This document shows, piece after piece, positions 29,029-37,261 of a DNA stretch of 54,993 nucleotides. The notes under the pieces were generated by a model, which had not been told where the DNA came from, made no database searches, and worked only from the letters and a program-made list of their open reading frames with translations. Position numbers and translations under genes: made by a program. Numbering within the stretch: the first letter of the stretch is position 1; each line of letters begins with the position of its first letter. Source of the DNA: Deltaproteobacteria bacterium (GTDB taxonomy: Bacteria > Desulfobacterota > Desulfobulbia > Desulfobulbales > Desulfurivibrionaceae); assembly GCA_013349285.1 (NCBI GenBank), contig DUZU01000020.1, positions 1-54,993 of the forward strand, in the 5' to 3' direction.

Positions 29029-29786
29029 CGAAAAAAAAGCGGGTTGTCATTGATAACGCCACGTTGCGTTCGCTCTACTCCGAGCTCGTCGCCGGTGACC
29101 TGGTGGTCGGCCGGCTGCGGCTGCTGCCGTCCGAGGAGCATCTTCTTCTCGATCTTCGTGAGCGGGGGGTTGAACTCTTTCCCCCTGCCCTTTCCCAACT
29201 AGCCAGCCGGTCCAAGACTCTGCAGGTCAGCCTTTATGCTCGGCAGATGTTGCCCTTGACCTGGGCGGTCCATGATATTCACGGCCTGCAGCAGGCCATG
29301 GCCGAGTATCATCAGCATAAGATCGGTCGGGTGGTGACCAAGCTTGATCGCAAGAACGGCGGGCTCGGCATCCACCTCTGGTCGTCGGTGGAGGAGGTTT
29401 TTAACCAGGCCTCCCTCGGGGTTTTGCCCTACCCTTTTGTGTTGCAGCCTTTTTGTCCGGAGAGCAGAGATATTCGGGTGGTGGTGCTGGGTGATTATGT
29501 CGAGGCCTATTTCCGGGAGAACGCCACCGGCTTTCGCAACAACCTTCATTTCGGCGGGCAAAGCAAGGCCTGCGATCTCACTGCTCAACAATGGTCTTTA
29601 TGCCAAGAGGTTATGGCGCGGGGGCGTTTTCCCTATGCCCATATCGATTTGCTGGTTTTACCGGACAAGCGTTGTTATCTTGGGGAGATCAACCTGCGGG
29701 GCGGGATCAGGGGGGCTAACATCACCCCGGCGGATTACCGGGCGCGGCAGCAGGCCATCCATGCCGAGGTGATCGGCAACGGCTGA
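29025..29786 (+). CDS. RimK-like ATP-grasp protein, function unknown
   Basis: Translation appears to start at a TTG (29025) that overlaps the TGA of the zinc-ribbon gene. The 253-residue protein has an ATP-grasp fold: VVTKLDRKNGGLGIHLW (ATP lysine and glycine loop), FVLQPFCPESRDIRVVVLGDYVEAYFRE, NNLHFGG, HIDLLV and the metal motif GEINLRGG. Such enzymes join an amine to a carboxylate through an acyl phosphate. There is no recognisable substrate domain, and the first 75 residues are divergent. The tight coupling suggests the zinc-ribbon protein is its partner or substrate. No terminator with a U-tract follows, only a GGCCTGC/GCAGGCC hairpin at 29838-29860. Confidence 0.8.
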   Translation: MTKKKRVVIDNATLRSLYSELVAGDLVVGRLRLLPSEEHLLLDLRERGVELFPPALSQLASRSKTLQVSLYARQMLPLTWAVHDIHGLQQAMAEYHQHKIGRVVTKLDRKNGGLGIHLWSSVEEVFNQASLGVLPYPFVLQPFCPESRDIRVVVLGDYVEAYFRENATGFRNNLHFGGQSKACDLTAQQWSLCQEVMARGRFPYAHIDLLVLPDKRCYLGEINLRGGIRGANITPADYRARQQAIHAEVIGNG

Positions 29787-29975
29787 AGTCTGCCGGATTA
29801 AAAAAGCTGATGGCCCCCGGCTTTCAGCCCCCATAGTGGCCTGCGGCAAACATGCAGGCCGCACATCAACTGAGTTGTTTCGCCAAGAAATTCATACACG
29901 CAAAAAAAACAGTCCCAAGCCTTCTTCATCTTGCAGCCATTTTTTTGTGCGGCGGCAATTCCGTGGTGATTGAGT

Positions 29976-30011
29976 AAAAAAAAAGGAGAAGGCGCAAGCC
30001 TTCTCCTTTTT
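29976..30011 (-). terminator. Rho-independent terminator of dsrC
   Basis: A 9-bp GC-rich stem (GGAGAAGGC at 29985-29993 with 29998-30006) with a GCAA tetraloop and A-run/T-run flanks lies 36 bases past the dsrC stop. It could also act on the other strand. Confidence 0.9.
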
Positions 30012-30046
30012 CATGCAATCAGTAAAACCTTTGCGGGGTGTAAAAC

Positions 30047-30367
30047 TTATACACAACCGGTAGGTTTCGGCAGACCAGCCATTTTACAAGCACCTTTACC
30101 AGGGCCTGAAGGGAACAGCTCGTAAATGCGCTTCAACGGGAAGCCGGTGGTCTTGGAGAGGATACGGACCATGGGAGCAATACCGTTTTTCTTGTAGTAC
30201 TCCTGCAGGGTGTCAACTACTTTCTGGTGCTCGTCGGTCCAGTCGCTGATACCTTCGATACCTTTTACATAGTCAATCCAGTCCTGGTTGAACTCTTCCA
30301 TGCCCTGGGTCAGGAAGCCGTCCTCATCAACGGTGAATTTTGAACCATTATGCTCGAGTATAGGCAT
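30047..30367 (-). CDS. dsrC: Dissimilatory sulfite reductase-associated protein DsrC
   Basis: The 106-residue protein is a full DsrC. The flexible C-terminal arm GPGKGACKMAGLPKPTGCV has both redox cysteines, Cys94 and the penultimate Cys105, ten residues apart. The related TusE of tRNA thiolation keeps only the last. DsrC carries sulfite-derived sulfur as a trisulfide from DsrAB and is then reduced by the membrane DsrMKJOP complex. dsrAB is not in the window; a stand-alone dsrC is usual. A perfect TAAGGAGG and a strong promoter suggest high expression. This gene is the best evidence for dissimilatory sulfur metabolism here. Confidence 0.97.
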   Translation of the reverse strand: MPILEHNGSKFTVDEDGFLTQGMEEFNQDWIDYVKGIEGISDWTDEHQKVVDTLQEYYKKNGIAPMVRILSKTTGFPLKRIYELFPSGPGKGACKMAGLPKPTGCV

Positions 30368-30434
30368 TTTTTCCTCCTTAAGTATAATTTACTATTTATG
30401 AAATTTACCTTATAAACAATGTTAAAGATGCACT

Positions 30435-30463
30435 TAATTACTATACGAAATTACCTTTGTCAA
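30435..30463 (-). promoter_or_regulatory. dsrC promoter
   Basis: On the minus strand TTGACA (30458-30463) and TAATTA (30435-30440) are 17 bases apart, in a strongly AT-rich region ahead of dsrC. The start would be near 30428, giving a leader of about 60 bases. Confidence 0.6.
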
Positions 30464-30556
30464 GAATAGAGAAAGCCTTTTTTTGATGGCGCAGTGTAAT
30501 GTCGGCAATTTCGGGTTGGTTTCATAATAAACCGTGGCAGGAAAAGGACCATGGGT

Positions 30557-31321
30557 TCAGCCTGTTGCCGCCATGTCCGCAAGGCGGCTAAAGATTTCCG
30601 GGGCAAAGCCCGATTCTTTTTCATAGAGGGAGTCCATGGTGGTTCTGGGATTGAAATTCTGAATCTTCAGCCGGGAATTTTCTCCGGCCAACTGCTCAAC
30701 CCAGGCCCTGATATCATCTTCACTGTGCAGCCTCGGCAGCACCGTTATCCTGAATTGATGATCAATCTTGCTGTTCTTGAGCAATTCGATGCTTTGCCTG
30801 ATCTTGTCGAGTTCCACCTGGCAGCCGGTGCACGCCTCATATTTTTTTTGAACCAGAGGGGCTTTGACATCCATGGCCACCATGTCCAGCAGGCCTTCCT
30901 TGAGCAGGCCGGCCAGCACCTCGGGGCGACTGCCGTTGGTGTCAAGTTTGATCGCCCACCCTTCTGCCTTGAGGCGGGCGATCATTGCAGGTAAGCCTGG
31001 AGATATGGTCGGTTCCCCCCCTGAAATACAAACCCCGTCCAGCCATTTTCTGCGGGTTGTGAGGCGGGTCTGGATTTCTGCAAAAGAGATGCTGTCCATC
31101 TCTTTCGGAGTCAGGACCAAAGGGTGGTTATGGCAGAATGGGCATCGGAAATTACAGCCGCCCACAAAGATCATCGCACAAAGTTTTCCCGGCCAGTCAA
31201 CAAAGGAGGTTTCTAAAAAACCTTTTATTGGCGGCAGGCAATCCGTGGGGCATGAGGGGAGATGAGTTGGGGGTAGGATTGGAGGAATATCCTGGTAGCT
31301 GTATGTCTCTTCTCCCCTCAT
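30557..31321 (-). CDS. nrdG: Anaerobic ribonucleotide reductase activating protein (radical SAM)
   Basis: The 254-residue radical-SAM enzyme has CNFRCPFC (Cys56, 60, 63, spacing 3-2), SGGEPT, DTNGS and MDVKAPL. It makes the glycyl radical on NrdD. The family core begins at IKGFLETSFVDWPGKL, and here about 31 residues precede it. AAGGAG lies eight bases before ATG 31321, so the longer start is well supported. The start region is in a 12-bp inverted repeat (31251-31322). It is last in the nrdD, thioredoxin-fold, nrdG operon, 20 bases after the middle gene. Confidence 0.92.
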   Translation of the reverse strand: MRGEETYSYQDIPPILPPTHLPSCPTDCLPPIKGFLETSFVDWPGKLCAMIFVGGCNFRCPFCHNHPLVLTPKEMDSISFAEIQTRLTTRRKWLDGVCISGGEPTISPGLPAMIARLKAEGWAIKLDTNGSRPEVLAGLLKEGLLDMVAMDVKAPLVQKKYEACTGCQVELDKIRQSIELLKNSKIDHQFRITVLPRLHSEDDIRAWVEQLAGENSRLKIQNFNPRTTMDSLYEKESGFAPEIFSRLADMAATG

Positions 31322-31322
31322 G
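31251..31322 (-). promoter_or_regulatory. Inverted repeat sequestering the nrdG start codon
   Basis: TCTCCCCTCATG (31311-31322, which contains the complement of the start codon) is a perfect 12-bp complement of CATGAGGGGAGA (31251-31262), with a 48-base loop. In the mRNA the ATG would sit inside the stem, while the Shine-Dalgarno lies just outside. The downstream arm is in the N-terminal extension. Confidence 0.5.
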
Positions 31323-31341
31323 TGGTTGCTCCTTACAAAGC

Positions 31342-31656
31342 TTATTGCATGGCGCAGCTGCCGTTTTCGCAGCCGGCCTGGTTGTTTGAGCTCCGATAGT
31401 CGATGCCGAAGCTGGCCGCCCGGTCGATCAGGTGACTTTCGATCCGCGGGAAGTCATTGACCGATGAGGAATCGTCCAGGACGAGGATGGGCAGCGTTTT
31501 TCTGGCCGCCTCCACCTGGCCGTGCCAGGCAAGATGGGCCAGGGCGCCGGCATTGTTGCTGTCCAGTACTTCGACCTGGACCTCCATCGCCTCCAGGTCG
31601 AATTGTTTTTTTATTTGGTCGCAGAGTTTACAATCTTCTTTGGTAAACAGGGTCAT
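31342..31656 (-). CDS. Thioredoxin-fold/NrdH-like redox protein of the nrd operon
   Basis: This 104-residue protein starts MTLFTKEDCKLCDQIKK, a glutaredoxin-type opening with redox pair Cys9-Cys12 (CKLC). The cis-Pro region is near TLPILVLDD, and the tail holds a second Cys pair (CENGSC). It lies between nrdD and nrdG with spacers of 42 and 20 bases. The place in the operon suggests it supplies electrons to NrdD, as for NrdD subtypes that use a thioredoxin/glutaredoxin-like protein in place of formate. That role is an inference. Confidence 0.82.
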   Translation of the reverse strand: MTLFTKEDCKLCDQIKKQFDLEAMEVQVEVLDSNNAGALAHLAWHGQVEAARKTLPILVLDDSSSVNDFPRIESHLIDRAASFGIDYRSSNNQAGCENGSCAMQ

Positions 31657-31698
31657 GGTCGTTTTTCTCCTTTTTTCAAGTCGGTAACGTTTCTCTCG

Positions 31699-33831
31699 TT
31701 AGTTATTGAAACGATTTACATTCCGGTAGCGGTCGTGCAACTCGCCGAGTTTGCCCTTGTTCCAGCTTGAGATCTTGGTGAAGTAGCCGGTGATCCGGGT
31801 GATGCCGTCCACGTTCTCCGAGTTGCAGTATGGGCAGTTGTCAACCAGTCCCCGGCTGGTCTTGCCGCAGTCCAGGCAGCAGGTGAATTCCGGAGAAAAG
31901 GCAATCTGGTCGTTCTGGGTGTGTTTGAAGACGTTGGTTACGAAGTTGGCCAGCGCCTCTTTATCCGGCTGGGCCTCGCCGAGCCAGAGGTGGGTGATGG
32001 AGCCGGCCTCGATCAGCGGGTGGAACAGCCCTTCCCGCTCGACCCGGCTGATCGGGCTCATCTGGGCGCCGACATTGAACAGGGTGGAGTTGGAGTAATA
32101 GATCTCGCCGGTTTCCCGGTTGCCCTGGATTACTTTTTCCGCATCTTTGCGGTGATGGGCCATGTCGAGCCTGGCGAAGCGGAAGGAGGTGCTCTCGGCC
32201 GGGGTCTGCTCCAGGACGAATTTCATGTCCAGGGCCTCGGCCATCTTGTTGCAGACAATGTTCATGTGGGCGATGACCTTGAGGCCGAACTTGATCGCCG
32301 CTTCGGTTTGGTGCAGCTCGTCGCCGATATGCACCTTGATCAGCTCATTGAGGCCGACCATGCCGATGAGGTAGGAGCATTTGTGCAGCTTGAGATAGGC
32401 CTCACCGTCATGGTTCATGGCCAGCAGGGCCAGGGGGCCGTTTGTGCCCATGCTCATCAGTTTTTCGATGAACTTCTTCTTCTGCTCGTGGGCTTTGGCG
32501 GCCAGCTGGATCCGCTCGGTGAGCAGCTGGAAGAGCATGGTGTCGTCGCCCTTGGCCTGGTAGGCCAGGCGGGGCAGGTTGATGGTCACGTTCTGCAGGG
32601 CCGAATAGCGCATCTTCCAGGGCTTTTTGGCATCTTCGATGTCCTGGGCCTCAAGCTTGAAGCTCAACCGGCAGCATTCGGAGATCTTGGCGGTCTCCCC
32701 CCGATCGAAGACAAAGTAGGTGTTGCCCTTAACCGAGGCCACTTCGCAGATGTGGTTGAGGAATTCCCGGTGCCCTTCGGTTTTGAAGAGTTTTTCGGTG
32801 ATATGGACCAGGGGTTTCGGGAAGAAGAAGGGGCGGCCCTGGGCATCGCCCTCCTTGTAGACCTCGAACAGGGCCCAGGCAAAACGTTGCGCCTGTTTTT
32901 CGTACTCGCCGTAGGTTTTGCCGGTGTATTCGCCGCCGGGGCCGATGGCCGGCACATCGACAAAATGTTTGGGCACCTCCCAGTAGATGTTGATGTCCGA
33001 GAAAATGGCCTGGCCGCCGCGGGCCACGGCCTGCTGGGAGAATTCGTAGATCAGCATCTGGGCAAGCTGATGGACCTGTTTGTCGGTGAGTTCTTCCAGG
33101 TAGGGGGCGTAGAAGAGGTTGACCGCGTCCCAGCCGATGGCCCCGGCAAAATGGCTTTGCAGGGCGGCGGCAAACTTGACCATGTGGGCGAGCAGTATCT
33201 CGGCATGCTTGGCCGGTTTGGCGGCGGACAGGGCATGGGGCAGGTTGAGGCCGAACTTCTTGATGTACTCCAGGGACTGGCCGGAACAGTACGGCCGGTC
33301 GATGAAGCCCAGATCATGGAGATGGAGGTCGCCCCGCAGATGGGCGTCGGCCACATCCGGGGTGAAGACATGGAGCAGGGCGTATTCCTTTTTGATCCCC
33401 TCGGCCAGGGTCAGGTTGGTGGCCTCCGGGCCATGGGGCACATTGGCGTTTTCCTTGTTGTGCTGCACCAGCAGGTTATCCACGTCATAAAGGGGAACCC
33501 CGAGCCGGGTGTGCATCCTCCGTGCGCTTTCCAGGCCCATTTCCAGCAGCTTGGCGTTGACCATTTCCCGGATCAGCGGGCCGGTGATGGTTTTGACCTT
33601 GCCGGTCTGGATGGTGTTCTCCACCTCGATACTGATTTTTTCGGCGGTATCGCGGTCTATGTATGTCTCACGGAGCAGGGCATCGACTATCCGGTGTCGA
33701 TCCCAGCCGGTCATGTCATCTTGGGAGGTACGGACAAAAAGGGCCAGGTCGGTGCTGTCGTCCCGGCGGTGTCCTTGTTTCTTTTCTTTTTCCACGGATT
33801 CGGCGTTGATTGGCATTACAACTCCCATCAT
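31699..33831 (-). CDS. nrdD: Anaerobic (class III) ribonucleoside-triphosphate reductase
   Basis: The 710-residue enzyme has an N-terminal ATP-cone (about 28-120), the ten-stranded barrel, a C-terminal zinc site (CLDCGKTSRGLVDNCPYC) and the glycyl-radical loop RITGYF with Gly682, followed by WNKGKLGELHDR. It reduces NTPs to dNTPs without oxygen, and its radical is oxygen-sensitive, which points to an anaerobe. It heads the nrdD, thioredoxin-fold, nrdG operon. Two ATGs (33831 and 33816) are possible; AGGGG precedes the first. Tandem NrdR boxes lie upstream. Confidence 0.96.
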   Translation of the reverse strand: MMGVVMPINAESVEKEKKQGHRRDDSTDLALFVRTSQDDMTGWDRHRIVDALLRETYIDRDTAEKISIEVENTIQTGKVKTITGPLIREMVNAKLLEMGLESARRMHTRLGVPLYDVDNLLVQHNKENANVPHGPEATNLTLAEGIKKEYALLHVFTPDVADAHLRGDLHLHDLGFIDRPYCSGQSLEYIKKFGLNLPHALSAAKPAKHAEILLAHMVKFAAALQSHFAGAIGWDAVNLFYAPYLEELTDKQVHQLAQMLIYEFSQQAVARGGQAIFSDINIYWEVPKHFVDVPAIGPGGEYTGKTYGEYEKQAQRFAWALFEVYKEGDAQGRPFFFPKPLVHITEKLFKTEGHREFLNHICEVASVKGNTYFVFDRGETAKISECCRLSFKLEAQDIEDAKKPWKMRYSALQNVTINLPRLAYQAKGDDTMLFQLLTERIQLAAKAHEQKKKFIEKLMSMGTNGPLALLAMNHDGEAYLKLHKCSYLIGMVGLNELIKVHIGDELHQTEAAIKFGLKVIAHMNIVCNKMAEALDMKFVLEQTPAESTSFRFARLDMAHHRKDAEKVIQGNRETGEIYYSNSTLFNVGAQMSPISRVEREGLFHPLIEAGSITHLWLGEAQPDKEALANFVTNVFKHTQNDQIAFSPEFTCCLDCGKTSRGLVDNCPYCNSENVDGITRITGYFTKISSWNKGKLGELHDRYRNVNRFNN

Positions 33832-33916
33832 CAGGTCCCCTAGTTGTAGTTTTTAGATGTTAACAGAATATCTGTCGCCGGATGATCAGGTCATACGGCT
33901 GCGGATTGGGTAAAAC

Positions 33917-33964
33917 ACACGACATGTTGTATCTTGGTGACCATTATTGCACAAGATGTGGTAG
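33917..33964 (-). promoter_or_regulatory. Tandem NrdR boxes of the nrdD operon
   Basis: Two 16-base sites, ACACGACATGTTGTAT (33917-33932) and GCACAAGATGTGGTAG (33949-33964), both fit the NrdR box core (AC-A-AT-T-GT). Their starts are 32 bases apart, three helical turns, the spacing NrdR needs. The upstream box falls between the -35 and -10 of the proposed promoter, so binding would repress. nrdR itself is not in the window. Confidence 0.8.
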
Positions 33965-33973
33965 GTGAGTCAA
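33942..33973 (-). promoter_or_regulatory. Promoter of the nrdD operon
   Basis: On the minus strand TTGACT (33968-33973) is followed after about 17-19 bases by an AT-rich GCAATAAT, a likely -10 region (about 33942-33950). It overlaps the upstream NrdR box. Confidence 0.5.
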
Positions 33974-34167
33974 GAAAAAAAAACATCCGCAACAAGAAAG
34001 TGGCGGCAAGGGGAAATAAGTTTGTAATTTCAGGGGGATGTCTTTGGGGAAAGCGTGAAAGTTGTTAATGTAATACTTACACGTTTTACGGAGTTTTTAT
34101 CAGGTTGAAAAGTTTTTGGCAGAAAAGGGGGAAGTTGGGGTTTTGCAAAAAGAAGAAGTCAGCAGGT

Positions 34168-35793
34168 TTACTCTGCCTCGTCCGGGGAAATGATGGTGTC
34201 GTGTTGCCAGTTAAGGTCGTCGGTCTCCGGATAATCAAGCAGATAATGCAGTCCCCTTGACTCGTGGCGGCGGCAGGCGCAACGGACGATCAGGTCGGCG
34301 ACCTGGACGATATTTCTCAGTTCGATGAGGTCCGGGGTCAGGATGTACTCCCGGTAATGGCGGTCGACCTCCTCCCTGGTTGCCCGCAGCCGCTCCTTGA
34401 CCAGATTCAGCCGCTTGATCGACCGGACAATCCCCACGTAGTTCCACATCAGGCGGCGGATCTGGTCCCAGTTATGGGTGACCAGCACGTTTTCCTCGAT
34501 GCGCTGGGCGGCGCCCGGTGACCAGTCCTCGACCTCGGGCAGGCTTGCGTGTTCAAGGGTCGGCCATTCTTTTCGGCAATCGAGAAAGGCCTGGTGGGCA
34601 AAGACCACCGCTTCCAGCAGCGAGTTGCTGGCCAGCCGGTTGCCGCCGTGCAGGCCGGTGCAGGCGGTTTCGCCAAAGGCATAGAGGTTGGTCAGGTTGG
34701 TGCGGCCCCATTGATCGGTTACCACCCCGCCGCACATATAATGGGCTGCCGGCACCACCGGAATGGGTTCCTTGGTCATGTCGATGCCCAACGAGAGGCA
34801 TTTCTGGTAAATGGTGGGGAAACGGTTTTTGAGGAACTCGGCCGGCTGGTGGGTGATATCCAGATAAACGCAGTCATCGCCGCTCGCCTTCATCTCCGCA
34901 TCAATGGCCCGGGCCACCGTGTCGCGGGTGGCCAGGTCGCCGCGGGGGTCATATTTTGCCATGAAGGCCCTGCCCTTTTCATCGATCAGCCGCCCGCCCT
35001 CGCCGCGCACCGCCTCGGAGATCAGGAAATTTTTCACCCGCGGGTGATAGAGGCAGGTGGGGTGGAACTGGACAAATTCCAGGTTGGCCACCTTGGCCCC
35101 GGCCCGGTAGGCCATGGCAATGCCGTCGCCGGTGGCGATGTCGGGATTGGTGGTATAGAGGTAGACCTTGCCGGAGCCGCCGGTGCAGAGCACGGTGGTC
35201 TTGGCGAGATAGGTGTCGATGCTGCCGGTGGCCCGGTCAAAAACATAGGCTCCCAGGCAGCGGTCGGTAAATTTTTCATCGATGCTGATATCGAGCTCGG
35301 TTTTTGAGCTGACCAGCAGATCCACGGCCAGATGGTTTTCCAGGACCGTGATTTTCGGGTTGTTCTCCACCTGGTTTAGGAGGCTCTCCTCGATCTCGCG
35401 GCCGGTAAGGTCCATGGCGTGGGCGATCCGGCGGGCCGAATGGCCGCCCTCCTTGCCCAGGTCAAGGTGCTCCGGGTTGCCCGCCTCATCCTGAAAGCGG
35501 ACCCCGAGCTCTATCAGCTCCCGGATCCGGTCCGGTCCGTTTTCCACCACCAGTTTGACGATGTCTTCATGGCAGAGGCCGGCGCCGGCCTTGAGGGTGT
35601 CCTGGATATGGAGGGCAAAGGAATCATCCTTGGAAAGCACAGCGGCAATGCCGCCCTGGGCCAGGTTGGTGGCGGTGTCCACCTTGGCCTTTTTGGTGAT
35701 GATCGTCACCCGGCCCAGGGTTGAAGCTTTCAGCGCGAAGGAGAGGCCGGAGATACCGCTGCCGATTACTAGGAAGTCTGTAACGTGTTTCAT
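34168..35793 (-). CDS. nadB: L-aspartate oxidase
   Basis: The 541-residue flavoprotein has the FAD motif VIGSGISGLSFALKA, TNLAQGGIAAV, GGHSARRIAHAMDLTG, the active-site REGR-like EAVRGEGGRLID and HYMCGGVVTD. It also has the C-terminal helical domain with IDRHYR-like basic residues. It oxidises aspartate to iminoaspartate for NAD synthesis; in anaerobes fumarate is the usual acceptor. Homology to the fumarate reductase flavoprotein is expected, but the length and motifs favour NadB. nadA and nadC are not here. Confidence 0.94.
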   Translation of the reverse strand: MKHVTDFLVIGSGISGLSFALKASTLGRVTIITKKAKVDTATNLAQGGIAAVLSKDDSFALHIQDTLKAGAGLCHEDIVKLVVENGPDRIRELIELGVRFQDEAGNPEHLDLGKEGGHSARRIAHAMDLTGREIEESLLNQVENNPKITVLENHLAVDLLVSSKTELDISIDEKFTDRCLGAYVFDRATGSIDTYLAKTTVLCTGGSGKVYLYTTNPDIATGDGIAMAYRAGAKVANLEFVQFHPTCLYHPRVKNFLISEAVRGEGGRLIDEKGRAFMAKYDPRGDLATRDTVARAIDAEMKASGDDCVYLDITHQPAEFLKNRFPTIYQKCLSLGIDMTKEPIPVVPAAHYMCGGVVTDQWGRTNLTNLYAFGETACTGLHGGNRLASNSLLEAVVFAHQAFLDCRKEWPTLEHASLPEVEDWSPGAAQRIEENVLVTHNWDQIRRLMWNYVGIVRSIKRLNLVKERLRATREEVDRHYREYILTPDLIELRNIVQVADLIVRCACRRHESRGLHYLLDYPETDDLNWQHDTIISPDEAE

Positions 35794-36008
35794 CTATATG
35801 CGCCTAAATTGAACCGCGCCGACCCCGGGCCGGCGCGGATGATTTGCTTAACCCCTTGACATCTTCTTGCTCAGTCCGGTAAAAATGAGGCCTTCAGTAA
35901 AGAGAATGCTCCCCGGGTTCAACCCCCTGCCGCCACCTTCCCCGCCGCAGGTTGTGCCTGATAAACCCTACATAGCGCGGACCGGTTCCGTTGGCAAGGA
36001 TTCTTCGT

Positions 36009-36629
36009 ATGGCAGCTTTGAAACTGGTGATTTTTGACTGTGACGGGGTAATGTTCGACTCCAAAAACGCCAATAAGGTCTATTACAATCATATGTTGAA
36101 AAACTTCGGCCATCCCCTGATGAGCGAGGATGAGTTGGAGTATGTGCACACCCACCATGTGATGGATTCGGTGCGGCATATCTTCAGGCATTATCCCGAC
36201 GACCTGGCCGCCGCCGACGCCTACCGCCTGACCCTTGATTATTCGCCCTACCTCACTCAGATGCGGATGGAGGCTGATCTGCCCCAATTCTTGGACTTTC
36301 TGCGGCCGCAGCTGAAAACGGCGATCAGCACCAATCGTACCACCACCATGCAATCGGTGCTCAAGCTCTTTAAATTGGCCGAGCTCTTTGATAAGGTGGT
36401 CACCCCCCTGGATGTGGCCCAGGCGAAACCGCACCCGGAGGCCCTGCACCAGATTCTCGATTATTTCGGCTTTCAGGTGGATGAGGCCATTTATATCGGT
36501 GATTCCATGGTGGACAAGGAGCATACCGCCGCCATCGGCATGCGGTTGATCGCCTTTAAAAACCAGGGGTTGCCGGCGGATTTTCATGTGGGAAGTTTCA
36601 TGGAAATAACCAGGCTGCCCATCTTTTAA
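36009..36629 (+). CDS. HAD-family hydrolase (phosphoglycolate-phosphatase-like)
   Basis: ATG 36009 is preferred (AAGGA seven bases ahead) over a TTG at 35991. The 206-residue protein has HAD motif I FDCDGVMFDS, motif II ISTNRT, motif III Lys in AKPHPEA and motif IV YIGDSMVD. A helical cap lies between motifs I and II. It is a soluble phosphatase; the substrate is unknown. It is followed by an unrecognised gene 31 bases on. Confidence 0.88.
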   Translation: MAALKLVIFDCDGVMFDSKNANKVYYNHMLKNFGHPLMSEDELEYVHTHHVMDSVRHIFRHYPDDLAAADAYRLTLDYSPYLTQMRMEADLPQFLDFLRPQLKTAISTNRTTTMQSVLKLFKLAELFDKVVTPLDVAQAKPHPEALHQILDYFGFQVDEAIYIGDSMVDKEHTAAIGMRLIAFKNQGLPADFHVGSFMEITRLPIF

Positions 36630-36660
36630 GATGACAATCTTTGCCAAGGGATAGCCAACG

Positions 36661-37158
36661 ATGAGGCTTGAGATCTCCCACAGTTTTCTGGCCAGGGGCG
36701 CCGATCTGGCCGCCGCCGGGGGCCATGCCCTTGGTTTTCTGGAGAAGAGCAATCTGGTCCATTACCATGCGGTCCGGGTGATCGAGGCCGACTGTTGCCC
36801 GGCCACCGAGCCGAAGTTCTGGGCCTTGCTTGAAGAGGGCGAAGCGGCCAATCGCCGGGCCCTGGCCGCGCTGCTTGCTGAGTTGCAGGAGGCGGGGGTC
36901 GACAGCCTCGATCAATTGCTCCGCCTGGATCAGGGCCTTGAGAGCAAGGTGCTGCACACCATCGCCCATCTGCTTGATGGTTTTTTCGGCATTGACAGCG
37001 AGTTTTATAATCTGCCCGAGGATGCGCATTGGTTGAGCGCTGCGTTGCGGGCAGAGATCAAGGCGGCGCCGGGGGAGTTCTGGCTGGTCCGGGTGGCGGC
37101 CACCCTTACCGCCTTGGAGCGCAATGCGGTGGTCGCGCTGCGGAGCTTTGAAAAATAA
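36661..37158 (+). CDS. Conserved-looking protein of unknown function
   Basis: This 165-residue soluble, mostly helical protein is rich in Ala, Leu and Glu (EEGEAANRRALAALLAELQEA) and has no signal peptide or membrane segment. A Cys-Cys pair occurs near residue 45 (EADCCPATEPKFW). I recognise no family. AAGGGA precedes the ATG, and it probably shares an mRNA with the HAD gene. Confidence 0.7.
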   Translation: MRLEISHSFLARGADLAAAGGHALGFLEKSNLVHYHAVRVIEADCCPATEPKFWALLEEGEAANRRALAALLAELQEAGVDSLDQLLRLDQGLESKVLHTIAHLLDGFFGIDSEFYNLPEDAHWLSAALRAEIKAAPGEFWLVRVAATLTALERNAVVALRSFEK

Positions 37159-37177
37159 CTTAGTCAGGCGATGAAGG

Positions 37178-37227
37178 CCACGAAGCCCGCGAAGTTAAAA
37201 TAGCATAAGGCTTCGCGTTCTTCGTGG
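37178..37227. repeat. Imperfect palindrome between convergent genes
   Basis: CCACGAAGCCCGCGAAG (37178-37194) pairs with CTTCGCGTTCTTCGTGG (37211-37227) with two mismatches. The CCACGAAG/CTTCGTGG pattern resembles a family of dispersed intergenic repeats seen in many proteobacterial genomes. It may also act as a bidirectional terminator. Confidence 0.6.
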
Positions 37228-37261
37228 TGAAATCATGCTCTTTTCCGGCCCGGCAAGAGGA

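Larger units (their letters stand above)
33832..34167. other. Intergenic region between nadB and nrdD
   Basis: The 336-base gap carries the nrdD promoter and NrdR boxes. No gene is seen, and the part next to nadB (34000-34167) has no clear terminator. Confidence 0.6.

Noticed and set aside
31921-33843. 640-codon open frame opposite nrdD
   Set aside because: Long antisense frames arise from the high G+C third-position bias; nrdD is certain, and the antisense product is Gly/Val/Asp-rich with no family.
35905-35945. tRNA T-arm-like sequence (GGGTTCAACCCC)
   Set aside because: No acceptor, D or anticodon stems can be drawn around it.
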